Source: Gammaproteobacteria bacterium (GTDB lineage: Bacteria > Pseudomonadota > Gammaproteobacteria > UBA6429 > Thiohalophilaceae). Taken from it: DNA of 39,845 nucleotides. Positions 8,530 to 17,428 of this stretch are shown in pieces; position 1 is the stretch's first letter; each line of letters begins with the position of its first letter. A program made the translations under genes and the position numbers. Under the pieces are notes generated by a model. It was not told the DNA's origin and did not search any database. It saw nothing but the letters and a program-made list of their open reading frames with translations. The stretch is from positions 1 to 39,845 of the forward strand of contig JAPHTF010000076.1 of the NCBI GenBank assembly GCA_026197095.1. Direction: 5' to 3'.

Positions 8530-9111
8530 ATGGAAGTGAGAAAACCTTGTCTCGGCCAGGGAATGGGCTGGGGCAATCTTCATAATCATGGCTACACATT
8601 AATTGAGTTACTTATTACCCTCGCAGTAATTTCTGTACTTGCACTTAATGTATTTCCCAATATTTCCGCTCTACTTGCCCAGGAACGAAGTGTTATTTTA
8701 ACTAATAAGCTCTCTGCTGCGCTGGCCTTTGCGCGTTCTGAATCTGTAACAAAACAAATGACGATCATTACTTGCCAGAGTAATAATGGCAGCCAATGTA
8801 ATCGCTCAGGAAACTGGCACAATGGCTGGATTATTTTCGCTGACAAAAATGCCAATAAACAACGAGATAATGATGAAAAACTTTTACACGTATTTGCTGC
8901 TGTCAATCATGGTACTCAAGCAATATTTAATGGAAGCAGAGGAATAGATCATTACATAAAATACAATCCTTCAGGTCAAGCGACTCCCAACGGCTCGTTT
9001 CTTATTTGTAACCCCAATATTGGCGTTGGCCGCGCACTTATCATGGCCCCCTCAGGGCGACTCCGACTCAGCAAAAAACAAAGGAACGGTACAGCAATAA
9101 CTTGCAGTTAA
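8530..9111 (+). CDS. Type IV pilin-like minor pseudopilin (FimT/GspH family)
   Basis: A minor pilin that would be processed by prepilin peptidase and take part in type IV pilus or type II secretion assembly. The prepilin signature is clear: a leader ending NHG, cleavage before YTLIELLITLAVISVLAL (Tyr+1, Glu+5, long hydrophobic helix), then a GspH-like globular domain with ALAFARSESV, GWIIFADKNAN and four cysteines in about the last 120 residues. The ATG at 8530 is preferred because GGGAG (8520-8524) precedes it at good spacing. The longer ATG at 8503 has no ribosome-binding site; ATG 8563 would give a more usual 10-residue leader. The start region lies inside a dispersed repeat. No other pilus gene is in the window, so it is an orphan. 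Confidence 0.85.
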   Translation: MEVRKPCLGQGMGWGNLHNHGYTLIELLITLAVISVLALNVFPNISALLAQERSVILTNKLSAALAFARSESVTKQMTIITCQSNNGSQCNRSGNWHNGWIIFADKNANKQRDNDEKLLHVFAAVNHGTQAIFNGSRGIDHYIKYNPSGQATPNGSFLICNPNIGVGRALIMAPSGRLRLSKKQRNGTAITCS

Positions 9112-9136
9112 ATCGCATATTTTAATGCAATCAATG

Positions 9137-9165
9137 TTGACCCATGGGAGTCAGATCAGTACTAT
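9137..9165 (+). promoter_or_regulatory. Sigma-70 promoter of tRNA-Asn
   Basis: TTGACC (9137-9142), a 17-bp spacer and TACTAT (9160-9165), followed by a GC-rich ACGCC discriminator, as expected for a stable-RNA promoter. The predicted transcript start is about 9172, four bases before the mature tRNA. Confidence 0.7.
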
Positions 9166-9175
9166 ACGCCTCGAT

Positions 9176-9251
9176 TCCCTGATAGCTCAGTTGGTAGAGC
9201 AAAGGACTGTTAATCCTTTTGTCCCTGGTTCGAGCCCAGGTCAGGGAGCCA
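9176..9251 (+). tRNA. tRNA-Asn (anticodon GTT)
   Basis: A 76-nt cloverleaf. The acceptor TCCCTGA pairs with TCAGGGA, the D-arm carries AGCTCAGTTGGTAGAGC, the anticodon loop CTGTTAA carries GTT, the T-arm is CCTGGTTCGAGCCCAGG, the discriminator is G, and CCA is encoded. The anticodon stem AAGGA/TCCTT is intact. It stands alone downstream of the pseudopilin gene with its own promoter and terminator. Its last 21 bases recur downstream at 9390-9410. Confidence 0.97.
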
Positions 9252-9256
9252 TATTT

Positions 9257-9292
9257 AAGGCCAGACTTTATTGCTAAAGTCTGGCCTTTTTT
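9257..9292 (+). terminator. Intrinsic terminator of tRNA-Asn
   Basis: A perfect 14-bp stem, AAGGCCAGACTTTA / TAAAGTCTGGCCTT, around a TTGC loop, followed directly by TTTT. It begins five bases after the encoded CCA. Confidence 0.9.
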
Positions 9293-9389
9293 CGTTTTTA
9301 CTGGCTCTCACCAGGTCCACGTCCCGGGTTAACACACGCACTTTTTATATTTTCATATGAGTGTGTTTTCCGCATTGGCAATGCGTTAT

Positions 9390-9410
9390 CGAGCCCAGGT
9401 CAGGGAGCCA
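9390..9410 (+). repeat. Duplicate of the tRNA-Asn 3' end (possible att scar or tRNA relic)
   Basis: CGAGCCCAGGTCAGGGAGCC plus A is identical to positions 9231-9251 (T-loop half, T-stem, acceptor, CCA). It is followed at about 9417-9447 by a second terminator-like hairpin, AAACCAG...CTGGTTTTTTT. The 138 bp between the copies hold only the first terminator and small palindromes (CGCATTGGCAATGCG at 9372-9386). Confidence 0.8.
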
Positions 9411-9447
9411 TCTTCTAAAACCAGGCTTGTAATGAATCTGGTTTTTT

Positions 9448-9739
9448 TTATGGCTGAAATTAAATATATCGCATGTACAAGAAGCAAGCTTAGGTAAATA
9501 AGACCTAGTCTTTGCGAGCCATGTTCTTCCATGGAGCAATCTCAATAAAAGTGCTGCCAACATGGGATTGCCACGGTCAGGTTGTTTCCTCTCCCCAAGA
9601 GAGCTTCTTCGTCTTGTTTACACCAACACTCAGGGCGTGCAATGACAGCTCTTTTAAATATGGAAATATGGCCTGAAATATTCCACATTCCCGTGTACAC
9701 TTTGGGCAACTATCTGTTTGATTATTAAGAGATACTCAA
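9448..9739. other. Gene-free stretch with decayed dispersed repeats before lapA
   Basis: No supported gene. TTTGCGAGCCATGTTCTTCC (9510-9529) running into ATGGAGCAATCTC is an inverted copy of the GATTGCTTCGCC...GGCTCGCAATGACA element at 4641-4679. A further decayed copy follows (GGGATTGCC...GCTTCTTCG...CGTGCAATGACA, about 9563-9644). The rest is AT-rich leader DNA for lapA. Confidence 0.5.
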
Positions 9740-10033
9740 ATGCTCCGACTTGTCTATTTTATTATCACACTCATCGTAATTATATTTGGTATTGTTTTCG
9801 CTGTGCTGAATGCAGAAAACGTGCAACTAAACTATTACCTCGGCTCGATTGAATTGCCCTTGTCACTTGTCTTAGTGTTGGCAATGATAATCGGCGCAGT
9901 ACTCGGTATTTTTGCCAGTTTGAGCTTTATTCTCACTTCGCGTCGAAATGCTTCAAAACTTAAGCGTTCAGTTGAAGTAGCAGAAAAAGAAATTGTTAAT
10001 CTCAGAAATATCCCTATTAAAGACGAGCACTAA
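9740..10033 (+). CDS. lapA: Lipopolysaccharide assembly protein A (DUF1049)
   Basis: A 97-residue inner-membrane protein with two hydrophobic helices (about 4-22 and 41-65) separated by the conserved NAENVQLNYYLGSIELPLS segment, and a charged C-terminal coil. LapA partners LapB in controlling LpxC turnover and thus LPS synthesis. It is 18 bp upstream of lapB on the same strand; the lapA-lapB-pyrF order is that of Escherichia coli. In many gammaproteobacteria ihfB precedes it; here repeat-rich DNA and tRNA-Asn do instead. Confidence 0.9.
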   Translation: MLRLVYFIITLIVIIFGIVFAVLNAENVQLNYYLGSIELPLSLVLVLAMIIGAVLGIFASLSFILTSRRNASKLKRSVEVAEKEIVNLRNIPIKDEH

Positions 10034-10051
10034 CGCTACCCTACATCTCAG

Positions 10052-11218
10052 ATGCTATTTGAAACTCTTTTTCTTTTATTACCCGTTGCAGCCATATCAG
10101 GTTGGGTTATGGGGCGCCGCTCGTTTACTAAAAAATCTTCAAAATATTCCGATATTCCTCTCGATTACTTAAAAGGCTTAAATTTATTACTCGATGAACA
10201 GCCGGATAAAGCGATTGATCTTTTTATTCAAATGCTGGAAGTCAACAATGACACTGTTGAAACACATTTAGCACTCGGTAGTCTTTTCAGGCGCCGTGGT
10301 GAAGTTGATCGTGCCATTCGAATTCATCAAAATTTGATTGCACGCCCAACTTTGTTACCCACTCAGCGTGCGCATGCCCTGTTTGAACTTGGTCAGGATT
10401 ATATGAAAGCAGGATTATTTGATCGTGCTGAAACTTTATTTGGTGAACTCGTTGAAAGCAGTCCACACAGTGAACAAGCATTAGCCTATTTGCTTGATAT
10501 TTATCAGCAAGAAAAAGACTGGCCTAATGCAATAAAAATTGCACAACGGATCAGTATCAAAACGGGTGAAACTTATTCAGATTTAATTTCACATTTTTAT
10601 TGTGAACAAGCTGAAACCGCATATAAACAAGGTGAACCCGCACGCGCAGCAAAACTCTATAAAAAAGCACTAGGCATAAATAAAAATTGTGTTCGCGCCA
10701 GTTTACTCGAAGCTAAAATTGAGCATGAATCAGGCAGTGAAATGGCAGCCATTCGCGCGCTCAAACGCATTGAACAACAAGATCCAGATTTTTTACCTGA
10801 AGTTATCGGTCCATTACTTCATTGTTATAAGAACCTGGGTAAGCCTGAAGAAATGCTGACTTACTTGCGTGATATTTTAAAACGTCACGATGCTATTAGT
10901 ATCATGCTAAACCTTGCTGAATTACTACAGTATTATCATGATGATGAAACAGCAGAAGATTTTATTGAAGACTTCCTGCAACACCGCCCTTCTTTACGCG
11001 GCATGGATCGTCTTATTGATATAAATATCAAACATGCAAAAGAACCTGTTCAGGAAAAACTACGTATTTTAAAATCGGTAACCAGTCAATTATTAGAAGA
11101 TAAGCCGGTGTATAGCTGTCATATTTGTGGCTTTAATGGCAAAACATTACATTGGCAATGCCCGGGCTGTAAACGCTGGGATACTGTTAAACCAATTCAA
11201 GGTGTAGAAGGGGAATAG
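10052..11218 (+). CDS. lapB: Lipopolysaccharide assembly protein B (TPR protein)
   Basis: A 388-residue inner-membrane-anchored TPR protein that links LPS synthesis to transport and delivers LpxC to FtsH. An N-terminal transmembrane segment (about 2-18) is followed by a conserved [19 protein letters not shown] start of the tetratricopeptide array (about 35-340) and ends in a rubredoxin-like metal site, CHICG...CPGCKRW (about 355-377), where four cysteines bind iron or zinc. All hallmarks of LapB are present. The stop overlaps the ribosome-binding region of pyrF (AAGGGGAATAGTATG), so pyrF is translationally coupled. Confidence 0.96.
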   Translation: MLFETLFLLLPVAAISGWVMGRRSFTKKSSKYSDIPLDYLKGLNLLLDEQPDKAIDLFIQMLEVNNDTVETHLALGSLFRRRGEVDRAIRIHQNLIARPTLLPTQRAHALFELGQDYMKAGLFDRAETLFGELVESSPHSEQALAYLLDIYQQEKDWPNAIKIAQRISIKTGETYSDLISHFYCEQAETAYKQGEPARAAKLYKKALGINKNCVRASLLEAKIEHESGSEMAAIRALKRIEQQDPDFLPEVIGPLLHCYKNLGKPEEMLTYLRDILKRHDAISIMLNLAELLQYYHDDETAEDFIEDFLQHRPSLRGMDRLIDINIKHAKEPVQEKLRILKSVTSQLLEDKPVYSCHICGFNGKTLHWQCPGCKRWDTVKPIQGVEGE

Positions 11219-11219
11219 T

Positions 11220-11915
11220 ATGAGTTCATCACCCATTATAGTTGCATTAGATTTTCCAAATGAAAATGAAGCTTTAGCGTTAGTCGATCAATTAGAGCCT
11301 GGCCGCTGTCGTTTAAAAGTGGGCAAGGAACTTTTTACTCGCTCAGGCCCAGAATTTGTTAAAAAACTGGTTAAGAAAAATTTTGATGTCTTTCTGGATT
11401 TAAAATTTCATGATATTCCAAATACAGTGGCTCGTGCTTGCGAGGCAGGTGCCGATTTAGGTGTATGGATGATTAATGTCCATGCATTAGGTGGCCGCAA
11501 AATGCTCGAAGCAGCACGCGAAGCCTTACCCGCTAATGGTGCTAATCCTAAGCTTATTGCGGTAACCGTCTTAACCAGTATGGGTGCCGAAGACTTAAAA
11601 GAAATAGGTTTAAACCAATCCCCAGCAGAACAGGTAAAACAACTTGCCACACTCACCCATGACTGTGGACTTGATGGTGTGGTCTGTTCACCCCAAGAAA
11701 TTGCTTTATTACGCGAATCATTAGAGTCAAATTTTGAACTTATTACACCAGGAATACGTCCCGCATGGAGCGTCACGGGTGATCAAAAACGTATTATGAC
11801 GCCAGCCCAGGCCATGCAAGCAGGTGGCAATTATCTCGTAATTGGACGCCCCATTACTCAGGCTGAAAATCCCATGCAGGCATTAGAAAAAATAGAGGAA
11901 GAGCTCCGAGTATAA
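11220..11915 (+). CDS. pyrF: Orotidine 5'-phosphate decarboxylase
   Basis: Converts OMP to UMP, the last step of pyrimidine synthesis. The 231-residue TIM barrel shows the catalytic [11 protein letters not shown] segment (about 60-70; Asp-Lys-Asp network), VTVLTSM, and the phosphate-gripper region TPGIRP and YLVIGRPI. It begins 1 bp after the lapB stop, and is the third gene of the conserved lapA-lapB-pyrF operon. Confidence 0.97.
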   Translation: MSSSPIIVALDFPNENEALALVDQLEPGRCRLKVGKELFTRSGPEFVKKLVKKNFDVFLDLKFHDIPNTVARACEAGADLGVWMINVHALGGRKMLEAAREALPANGANPKLIAVTVLTSMGAEDLKEIGLNQSPAEQVKQLATLTHDCGLDGVVCSPQEIALLRESLESNFELITPGIRPAWSVTGDQKRIMTPAQAMQAGGNYLVIGRPITQAENPMQALEKIEEELRV

Positions 11916-12040
11916 ATAAAATCAGTGTAATTAAAAGCTATGTAAGGCAATTCTTACAAAAATTTCAGTGCACGCCTACAGAGTGGGCGGACATGATTTT
12001 ATATAATCAGTGACTCATTTACTATGACAAGGAGTCAAAT

Positions 12041-12313
12041 ATGAAAACTTTAAGGATAATCGTTGCCCTTCTCGCATTAACTTTCTCTGCATTTGTGCAT
12101 GCTGGTCCAGTCAATATCAATACCGCGAATGCACAATCACTCAGTAAAAATATTAAAGGCATTGGACTGAAAAAAGCCGAAGCTATTATTGCTTACAGGG
12201 AAAAACACGGGGAATTTAAAACTGTAGCGGACTTAACCAAGGTAAAAGGAATCGGTAAAAAGTTACTGCAGAAAAATGAAGGCTTATTGATAGTCAAACT
12301 ACCCGTCAAATAA
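12041..12313 (+). CDS. ComEA-family helix-hairpin-helix DNA-binding protein
   Basis: A 90-residue secreted protein: a signal peptide (KTLRIIVALLALTFSAFVHA, cleavage near Ala21) followed by a single ComEA-type domain, VNINTANAQSLS, with two HhH motifs, IKGIGLKKAEAII and VKGIGKKLLQ. Such proteins bind DNA without sequence specificity in the periplasm and can support DNA uptake; whether this organism is competent is not shown. A strong AAGGAG site lies 7 bp before the ATG. It is monocistronic, ending in its own terminator. Confidence 0.9.
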   Translation: MKTLRIIVALLALTFSAFVHAGPVNINTANAQSLSKNIKGIGLKKAEAIIAYREKHGEFKTVADLTKVKGIGKKLLQKNEGLLIVKLPVK

Positions 12314-12327
12314 GCCCCTTTGTAAAC

Positions 12328-12366
12328 AGGCATCCTCGATTTTGAACCAGGATGCCTTTTCTTTTT
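12328..12366 (+). terminator. Intrinsic terminator after the ComEA-like gene
   Basis: AGGCATCCT (12328-12336) pairs perfectly with AGGATGCCT (12349-12357) around a 12-nt loop, and is followed by TTTCTTTTTC. Confidence 0.9.
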
Positions 12367-12471
12367 CATTCTCTACAATCTCACTCTGTTTTTATCTGCC
12401 ACATTACCATGCTAGACTGCTTCTCTATAAACTCTTTTCATTTATTCAATAATTAAAGGTTCTATACTCTG

Positions 12472-13341
12472 ATGACAAAAATAAGAAAAGCAGTCTTTCC
12501 GGTTGCCGGTTTAGGTACACGTTTTTTGCCCGCTACCAAAGCTAGTCCAAAAGAAATGTTACCCATCGTTGATAAGCCTTTAATACAATATGCTGTTGAA
12601 GAAGCCGTTGAAGCCGGTATAGAGCAACTTATTTTTGTGACAGGACGAAATAAACGCTCAATTCCTGATCATTTTGATAAAGCCTATGAGCTTGAAGCCG
12701 AGCTTGAAGCTAAAGGTAAAGATAAACTTTTAGAACTCATCAGAAATATAGTGCCGGATCATGTTGCCTGTATTTATATACGCCAAACAGAAGCATTGGG
12801 GTTAGGTCATGCTGTTTTATGTGCAAAACCTGTAGTGGGTGATGAACCTTTCTCTGTTATTCTTGCTGATGATTTAATTGATAATAAAAATGGCTGCGTC
12901 AATCAAATGGTTCAGTCATACCGTGAACATCAATCAAGTATATTAGCTGTACAACAAGTCGAAAAAGATGAAACCGATAAATATGGCATCGTCAGCTTAC
13001 AAAACAATAAAGATAACGAAGGTTTTATCTCAGGTATAGTCGAGAAACCAGCTCCTGCTGATGCACCGTCAACACTTGCAGTTGTAGGTCGCTATATTCT
13101 TAATCCACGTATTTTCCACTTTCTGGAAAAAACACAAAAAGGTGCGGGCGGTGAAATTCAATTAACTGACGCAATTGCAGATTTACTTACAGAAGAACAA
13201 GTTTACGCCTACGAGTTTGAAGGTATTCGCTATGACTGTGGTAGTAAACTCGGTTATTTACAAGCCAGCGTGGAGTTAGGAATGAAACACCCTGAAATTG
13301 GTGAAGAGTTTAAGCAATACATAAAGAGTTTAAATAAATAA
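12472..13341 (+). CDS. galU: UTP--glucose-1-phosphate uridylyltransferase
   Basis: Forms UDP-glucose from UTP and glucose-1-phosphate, feeding EPS, LPS and trehalose synthesis. The 289-residue protein opens with the nucleotidyltransferase signature [20 protein letters not shown] (residues 8-27), then [19 protein letters not shown] (metal-binding Asp), GIVEKP and [10 protein letters not shown]. It is converging with the ABC-class ATPase, only 14 bp separating their stops, with no terminator visible between them. Confidence 0.97.
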   Translation: MTKIRKAVFPVAGLGTRFLPATKASPKEMLPIVDKPLIQYAVEEAVEAGIEQLIFVTGRNKRSIPDHFDKAYELEAELEAKGKDKLLELIRNIVPDHVACIYIRQTEALGLGHAVLCAKPVVGDEPFSVILADDLIDNKNGCVNQMVQSYREHQSSILAVQQVEKDETDKYGIVSLQNNKDNEGFISGIVEKPAPADAPSTLAVVGRYILNPRIFHFLEKTQKGAGGEIQLTDAIADLLTEEQVYAYEFEGIRYDCGSKLGYLQASVELGMKHPEIGEEFKQYIKSLNK

Positions 13342-13355
13342 GTTTATCTTGAAAC

Positions 13356-15086
13356 CTAATCATGTAATTCTTTCTGCTTAACCTTTAAACTACCGAGGCG
13401 ATTTATTGCAAAGGCAAGTTCAAGTGCTCTGAAACACGCAAAATGGCCAGACAACTTTTGACTTAGAATATCAAGTCCACGTTCATCAACATCATTGACC
13501 ACGCGTTCAACAACCTCGCACAGGGTTGTCTTGCCATCCATATATTTTTTAGCATACTCAATCGCATAACCTAACGCTTTTGTTTGCGATAATTCCGTTA
13601 ATTGTTCAACATCAGTAAGGTCTGTATCATTATCACCAAAAACAAGACGATGGATATCTTTAGCGTATATAGAAAATTTGCCATACGTATTAATCGGTAA
13701 AATACTGCTCGATAATGGAATGCGCTCATGTATCTGTATTGGCTTAGCTTCACTTTCGGCTGCACGTTTTGTTGGTGAATTTTCTGCGATCTGATGGGCC
13801 TTGATCGTCACATCATGGGGTTGATAACTGATCATTTGAATAACCTGGTCAGAGACATCAAAATAATCGCCTACCCCACCTAAAACTAATATGGTTGAAA
13901 TATTTTTTTCTAAATACAGCTGTGTCACTTTATCAATATAAGTCGTGATGGGTTCATCGTCTTTTTGCACTAACTGCTGCATTTTGTTATCCCGGATCAT
14001 AAAGTTAGTTGCACAAGTATCCTCATCCATTAATAAAACGTCTGCATTGGCTTCCATGGCTTCAATAATATTAACGGCTTGCGATGTACTACCACTGGCA
14101 TTGTCCGTAGAAAAAGATGATGTATTTTGATTGCAAGGAAGATTGTTTATAAAGGGCGAAATATCAGTATTAACAACACGCCGGCCACTGTAGGCTCTTA
14201 TCTTTGCTGTTTTGTTATTCGTAACACAATACTCACGCCCATCACCGGGAATGTGATTATAAATTCCGTTTTCTATGGTACTGAGTAAAGTAGATTTACC
14301 ATGATAACCCCCTCCTACGATTAAGGTCACACCTTTTTTAATCGCTAATCCATTTATACATCCAGCATGTGGAAGATCGATTTCAATATTGAGAGTCTCC
14401 GGTGCAATAAAAGGGATGATAGATTGTGCTGACATCGGCTCATCACTAAGACCACTTTTACGCGGTAAAATTGAATCATTGGCAATAAAAGCAATAAGAC
14501 CGAGTGAGTCTAACTTTTTGCGAAGAGTGTCTGCATCTTCGGCTACCTCAATATGCTTTTGTAATGCTTTATGATCGATGTTCTTTTTTAACAAAGAGGC
14601 TTCAACAATAGCCGGCAATTCCTTAAATAACATATCATCTGCAATATTCGCTTTGATAAGACGCCCTTCACCAGGAAATCCGATAAAACAACGTACTTCA
14701 ATGACATCATCAGTAATGACAATGTTGTTTCTTTCCAATATTGCTTGTCCTGGTTGATTAATGGTAATCAGGCCACTAAAACCCGTTCCACGAATACCGT
14801 CAGAATGTGATTGTGCAGAAATATAAAAAGTCCGCGCTAAAAAATCAGCAAATGCAACTGTTTGGACTTTTGACTCAAGATTTAAATTAATAAACCGTTC
14901 ATCATTTCGTTGAACTTGAATACGACACAACCCCGTATGGGGTGGCGCGTAAGGATCTTTAGGGATTTGATGAATGATCAATTTAAACAAGGGGAAATCA
15001 TAGTCTCCCAACAGCGACTGATAATTCACATAATCCTGTTTATCAAGAGAATGTAATTTCTGTTTGAGCTGAAGATAATCATTCAT
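13356..15086 (-). CDS. Predicted ATPase of the ABC class
   Basis: A large P-loop protein of the 'ABC-ATPase' family of unknown cellular role. It shows Walker A GGGYHGKSTLL (about 254-264), the Walker B-like VLLMDEDTCATNFMIRD (about 350-365) and an ABC-like segment NNASGSTSQAVNIIEAMEAN just before it, with a later TILVLGGVGDYF. No membrane segments are visible. The ATG at 15086 (MNDYLQLKQKLHSLDKQDY) is chosen because family members begin there; the reading frame extends 23 codons further upstream through low-complexity sequence. It stands alone between galU (convergent) and the TraB/GumN gene upstream. Substrate or partner is not known. Confidence 0.88.
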   Translation of the reverse strand: MNDYLQLKQKLHSLDKQDYVNYQSLLGDYDFPLFKLIIHQIPKDPYAPPHTGLCRIQVQRNDERFINLNLESKVQTVAFADFLARTFYISAQSHSDGIRGTGFSGLITINQPGQAILERNNIVITDDVIEVRCFIGFPGEGRLIKANIADDMLFKELPAIVEASLLKKNIDHKALQKHIEVAEDADTLRKKLDSLGLIAFIANDSILPRKSGLSDEPMSAQSIIPFIAPETLNIEIDLPHAGCINGLAIKKGVTLIVGGGYHGKSTLLSTIENGIYNHIPGDGREYCVTNNKTAKIRAYSGRRVVNTDISPFINNLPCNQNTSSFSTDNASGSTSQAVNIIEAMEANADVLLMDEDTCATNFMIRDNKMQQLVQKDDEPITTYIDKVTQLYLEKNISTILVLGGVGDYFDVSDQVIQMISYQPHDVTIKAHQIAENSPTKRAAESEAKPIQIHERIPLSSSILPINTYGKFSIYAKDIHRLVFGDNDTDLTDVEQLTELSQTKALGYAIEYAKKYMDGKTTLCEVVERVVNDVDERGLDILSQKLSGHFACFRALELAFAINRLGSLKVKQKELHD

Positions 15087-15195
15087 ATAAGTTAACCCAA
15101 ATACCTTATCCCTTTTAAATATAGTCGGAAAAAGTACTAAAAACGAATAAAACACTATCTATATTAAGAATAAAGTAATCGTAATATAGAAAGCG

Positions 15196-16065
15196 TTATT
15201 GTTTTTGAATGCTATAGCCTCGCGCTTTTAACTGGGCAAGCACACCATCATCACCGACCATATGTAATGCACCAAACATAACAAATTCAACCTCATTTGT
15301 TTTTAACATAGCCTCGATTTTAGGTATCCATTTATTATTACGTTCAACTAAAAGAGTATTATAAAGCTGAGGAAAATCTTTTTGCCAGGGTGTTAATGCC
15401 ACTTCTTTGAGTTTTAGATTATCGCCCTTTCTCCAGGCACTTTTCATTACGGCAATTTGTCCGCCTAAATTTTTCATGTCGCGTAGTGTATATGTGACGA
15501 GTTCATCCGGATTATTTTCTCCCATATTAACTATAAAAGAGAGCTGTTCTTCCACTGATTCCAGGTAGGTAAATTTTTTTCCGTCTTTCAAACCTTTATT
15601 GATATAAAACTGATCAACACCAATATCCCCAATATTGAGGCGCTTCATTTCCATAACGGTTAACATCATCACCAGCATACCTGGCTTAAATTGCAACATG
15701 GGTTCAAAGGTTAAACCACGGTCAGTAAAATGCTTTTCTAAAGCTGTAATATTTTTTTTACTTAATATATCTTTAAGTGAGCGGTCACCTGAATAGGTGA
15801 TTTTTTTCATAAAAGCCTTTTGAAATTCCGGGCTTTGAAACTTATGCATATCAGTTTCAAAAACTAACCTTGAAGAGACTTTATATGTTTTTTCAAAAGC
15901 CCGAGGCAAAGGGTAGTCATTTTTCCCCAATAAATGAATTGTCCCGCCAAGATAAAGATGGTTATTACCTTTACTCACCTTCCATACAGGTGAATCGGCA
16001 TGCGCACTCATCGCAATACTGATAAAAACAATACCCAGTAAATAAATCGTTTTATTAACCCTCAT
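15196..16065 (-). CDS. TraB/GumN family protein, exported
   Basis: A 289-residue protein with a signal peptide (KTIYLLGIVFISIAMSAHA, cleavage near residue 23) and the two conserved TraB/GumN motifs: GGTIHLLG (about 40-47) and a C-terminal GALHMVGDDGV (about 267-277), whose Gly-His residues are predicted to form a metallo-hydrolase site related to the erythromycin esterase/Tiki fold. Function in bacteria is unsettled; a periplasmic metalloprotease-like role is an inference from family work. It lies 110 bp upstream of the ATPase on the same strand, with no obvious functional link. Confidence 0.88.
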   Translation of the reverse strand: MRVNKTIYLLGIVFISIAMSAHADSPVWKVSKGNNHLYLGGTIHLLGKNDYPLPRAFEKTYKVSSRLVFETDMHKFQSPEFQKAFMKKITYSGDRSLKDILSKKNITALEKHFTDRGLTFEPMLQFKPGMLVMMLTVMEMKRLNIGDIGVDQFYINKGLKDGKKFTYLESVEEQLSFIVNMGENNPDELVTYTLRDMKNLGGQIAVMKSAWRKGDNLKLKEVALTPWQKDFPQLYNTLLVERNNKWIPKIEAMLKTNEVEFVMFGALHMVGDDGVLAQLKARGYSIQKQ

Positions 16066-16153
16066 AACTTACACCTTTAATTAACTTATATATTATTAAT
16101 AAACAATATTCAGAGAAGATGTTATTTAATTTTTTATTAACTATCTCCTCAGT

Positions 16154-16555
16154 TCATTTAAACGGACGCGGACGAACTATAAACCAGCTTAACACAACCA
16201 AAACACCGAATACTGTATAAATAATTGTAAAAAACCATGGGCTCACCTGATAGTATAAAATATTTTCTAGCCAATACGATATAAACGTACCTGGATATAC
16301 AGCTTCTCCTGCCTTTGAACGTAATACCATTTCTAATGTCGTAAATGGACATACAACACCGATCCACGACTGGATAACCACTATAATAATCGCCAGAATA
16401 TGGGTTAAACGAAACCACGGATTACACACCCAATCCCATTTAAGCAGATAACCTATAATAATCATAACTAAGCCACCCACATTAAATATCACAATTAATA
16501 TATGCAGTAAAAGAATGACATCAGCGGCTAAGAGATAAAAAAATGAGGAGTCCAT
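16154..16555 (-). CDS. DUF2784 membrane protein
   Basis: A 133-residue protein with four hydrophobic segments (about 6-36, 51-70, 88-100 and 103-127) and the family residues LLHILIVIFNVGG, RLTHILAI, CPFTTLE and SYWLENILYY. Its function is unknown. It is a small cytoplasmic-membrane protein, monocistronic or upstream of the TraB/GumN gene (88 bp apart). Recognition is by the CPFTTLE motif and the helix pattern. Confidence 0.85.
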   Translation of the reverse strand: MDSSFFYLLAADVILLLHILIVIFNVGGLVMIIIGYLLKWDWVCNPWFRLTHILAIIIVVIQSWIGVVCPFTTLEMVLRSKAGEAVYPGTFISYWLENILYYQVSPWFFTIIYTVFGVLVVLSWFIVRPRPFK

Positions 16556-16761
16556 TTATGTAACCTGGTATACAATAAATTAATTAACTTATTAATTTAA
16601 CGGCTTGAATATTTTTTCAAAACTAACCGCCGCTTTATAATTGATAAAACTACATTAGAGTATAGTGTGCTCTACCTCTAATTACTTAAATAAATATTCG
16701 TTTTTTGTATTATGAATTGATTGCGCTATTATTTTCTCTATAAATACATTGAGGCAGATAA

Positions 16762-17415
16762 ATGTCATACCCCATCCTTTATTCTTTACGACAATGTCCT
16801 TACGCCATGCGCGCAAGAATAAGCTTATTGCTGGCAAAACAAACCGTTTTGTTGCGTGATATTGTTATGAAAAATATTCCCAGCGAAATGTTAGCCGTTT
16901 CACCTAAAGGAACGGTACCGGTATTGTTATTTGATGACTCATCCGTTATCGAAGAAAGTATAGATATTATGACCTGGGCATTAAAACAAAATGACCCAAG
17001 CAATTTACTTCGCAGCCACCAACCAAATGACTATCAGGAAATGTTTGAACTAATAAAACGAAATGATAATGAGTTCATAGAAGCTCTAAACAAGTATAAA
17101 GCCGCTGCGCGTTATCATGATGCTGCTGAATCCACTTATCGTCGGCAATGTGAACCTTTTATAACCTATCTCGAAGAATGTTTAACACGGCACGATTATT
17201 TAATAGGCGCTACCCCGAGTTTGGCTGACTATGCAATCTTACCCTTTATTCGCCAGTTTTCCCGTGTTGATCGAAAATGGTACTTACAAGCTCCATACCC
17301 AAAACTTCAGCATTGGCTTGAGCAACATTATCAAAATCCCATATTTTCAAAAGCGATGACTAAATATCCTCAATGGCTGGACAACAAAGAATCCATTTTA
17401 TTTGGAAGTGAATAA
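16762..17415 (+). CDS. Glutathione S-transferase family protein
   Basis: A 217-residue protein with an N-terminal thioredoxin-fold domain (YSLRQCPYAMRARI, a CPYA active-site-like motif as in glutaredoxin-2-like GSTs; the cis-Pro is in KGTVPVLLFDDSSVIEES, about 49-66) and an all-helical C-terminal domain (about 85-210). It would bind glutathione; substrate unknown. A GAGG site precedes the ATG by 8 bp. Its stop is 13 bp from the nasA stop (convergent), so it is not part of the nitrate operon. Confidence 0.88.
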   Translation: MSYPILYSLRQCPYAMRARISLLLAKQTVLLRDIVMKNIPSEMLAVSPKGTVPVLLFDDSSVIEESIDIMTWALKQNDPSNLLRSHQPNDYQEMFELIKRNDNEFIEALNKYKAAARYHDAAESTYRRQCEPFITYLEECLTRHDYLIGATPSLADYAILPFIRQFSRVDRKWYLQAPYPKLQHWLEQHYQNPIFSKAMTKYPQWLDNKESILFGSE

Positions 17416-17428
17416 TCTGAAATCAATA

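Noticed and set aside
9176-9410. Prophage or integrative element at tRNA-Asn
   Set aside because: Only the 21-bp duplication remains; no integrase, excisionase or foreign gene lies in the 138-bp interval, so no mobile element is called.
15087-15155. 23-codon upstream extension of the ABC-class ATPase
   Set aside because: It is hydrophobic low-complexity sequence not seen at the start of family members; MNDYLQLKQ at 15086 is the family start.
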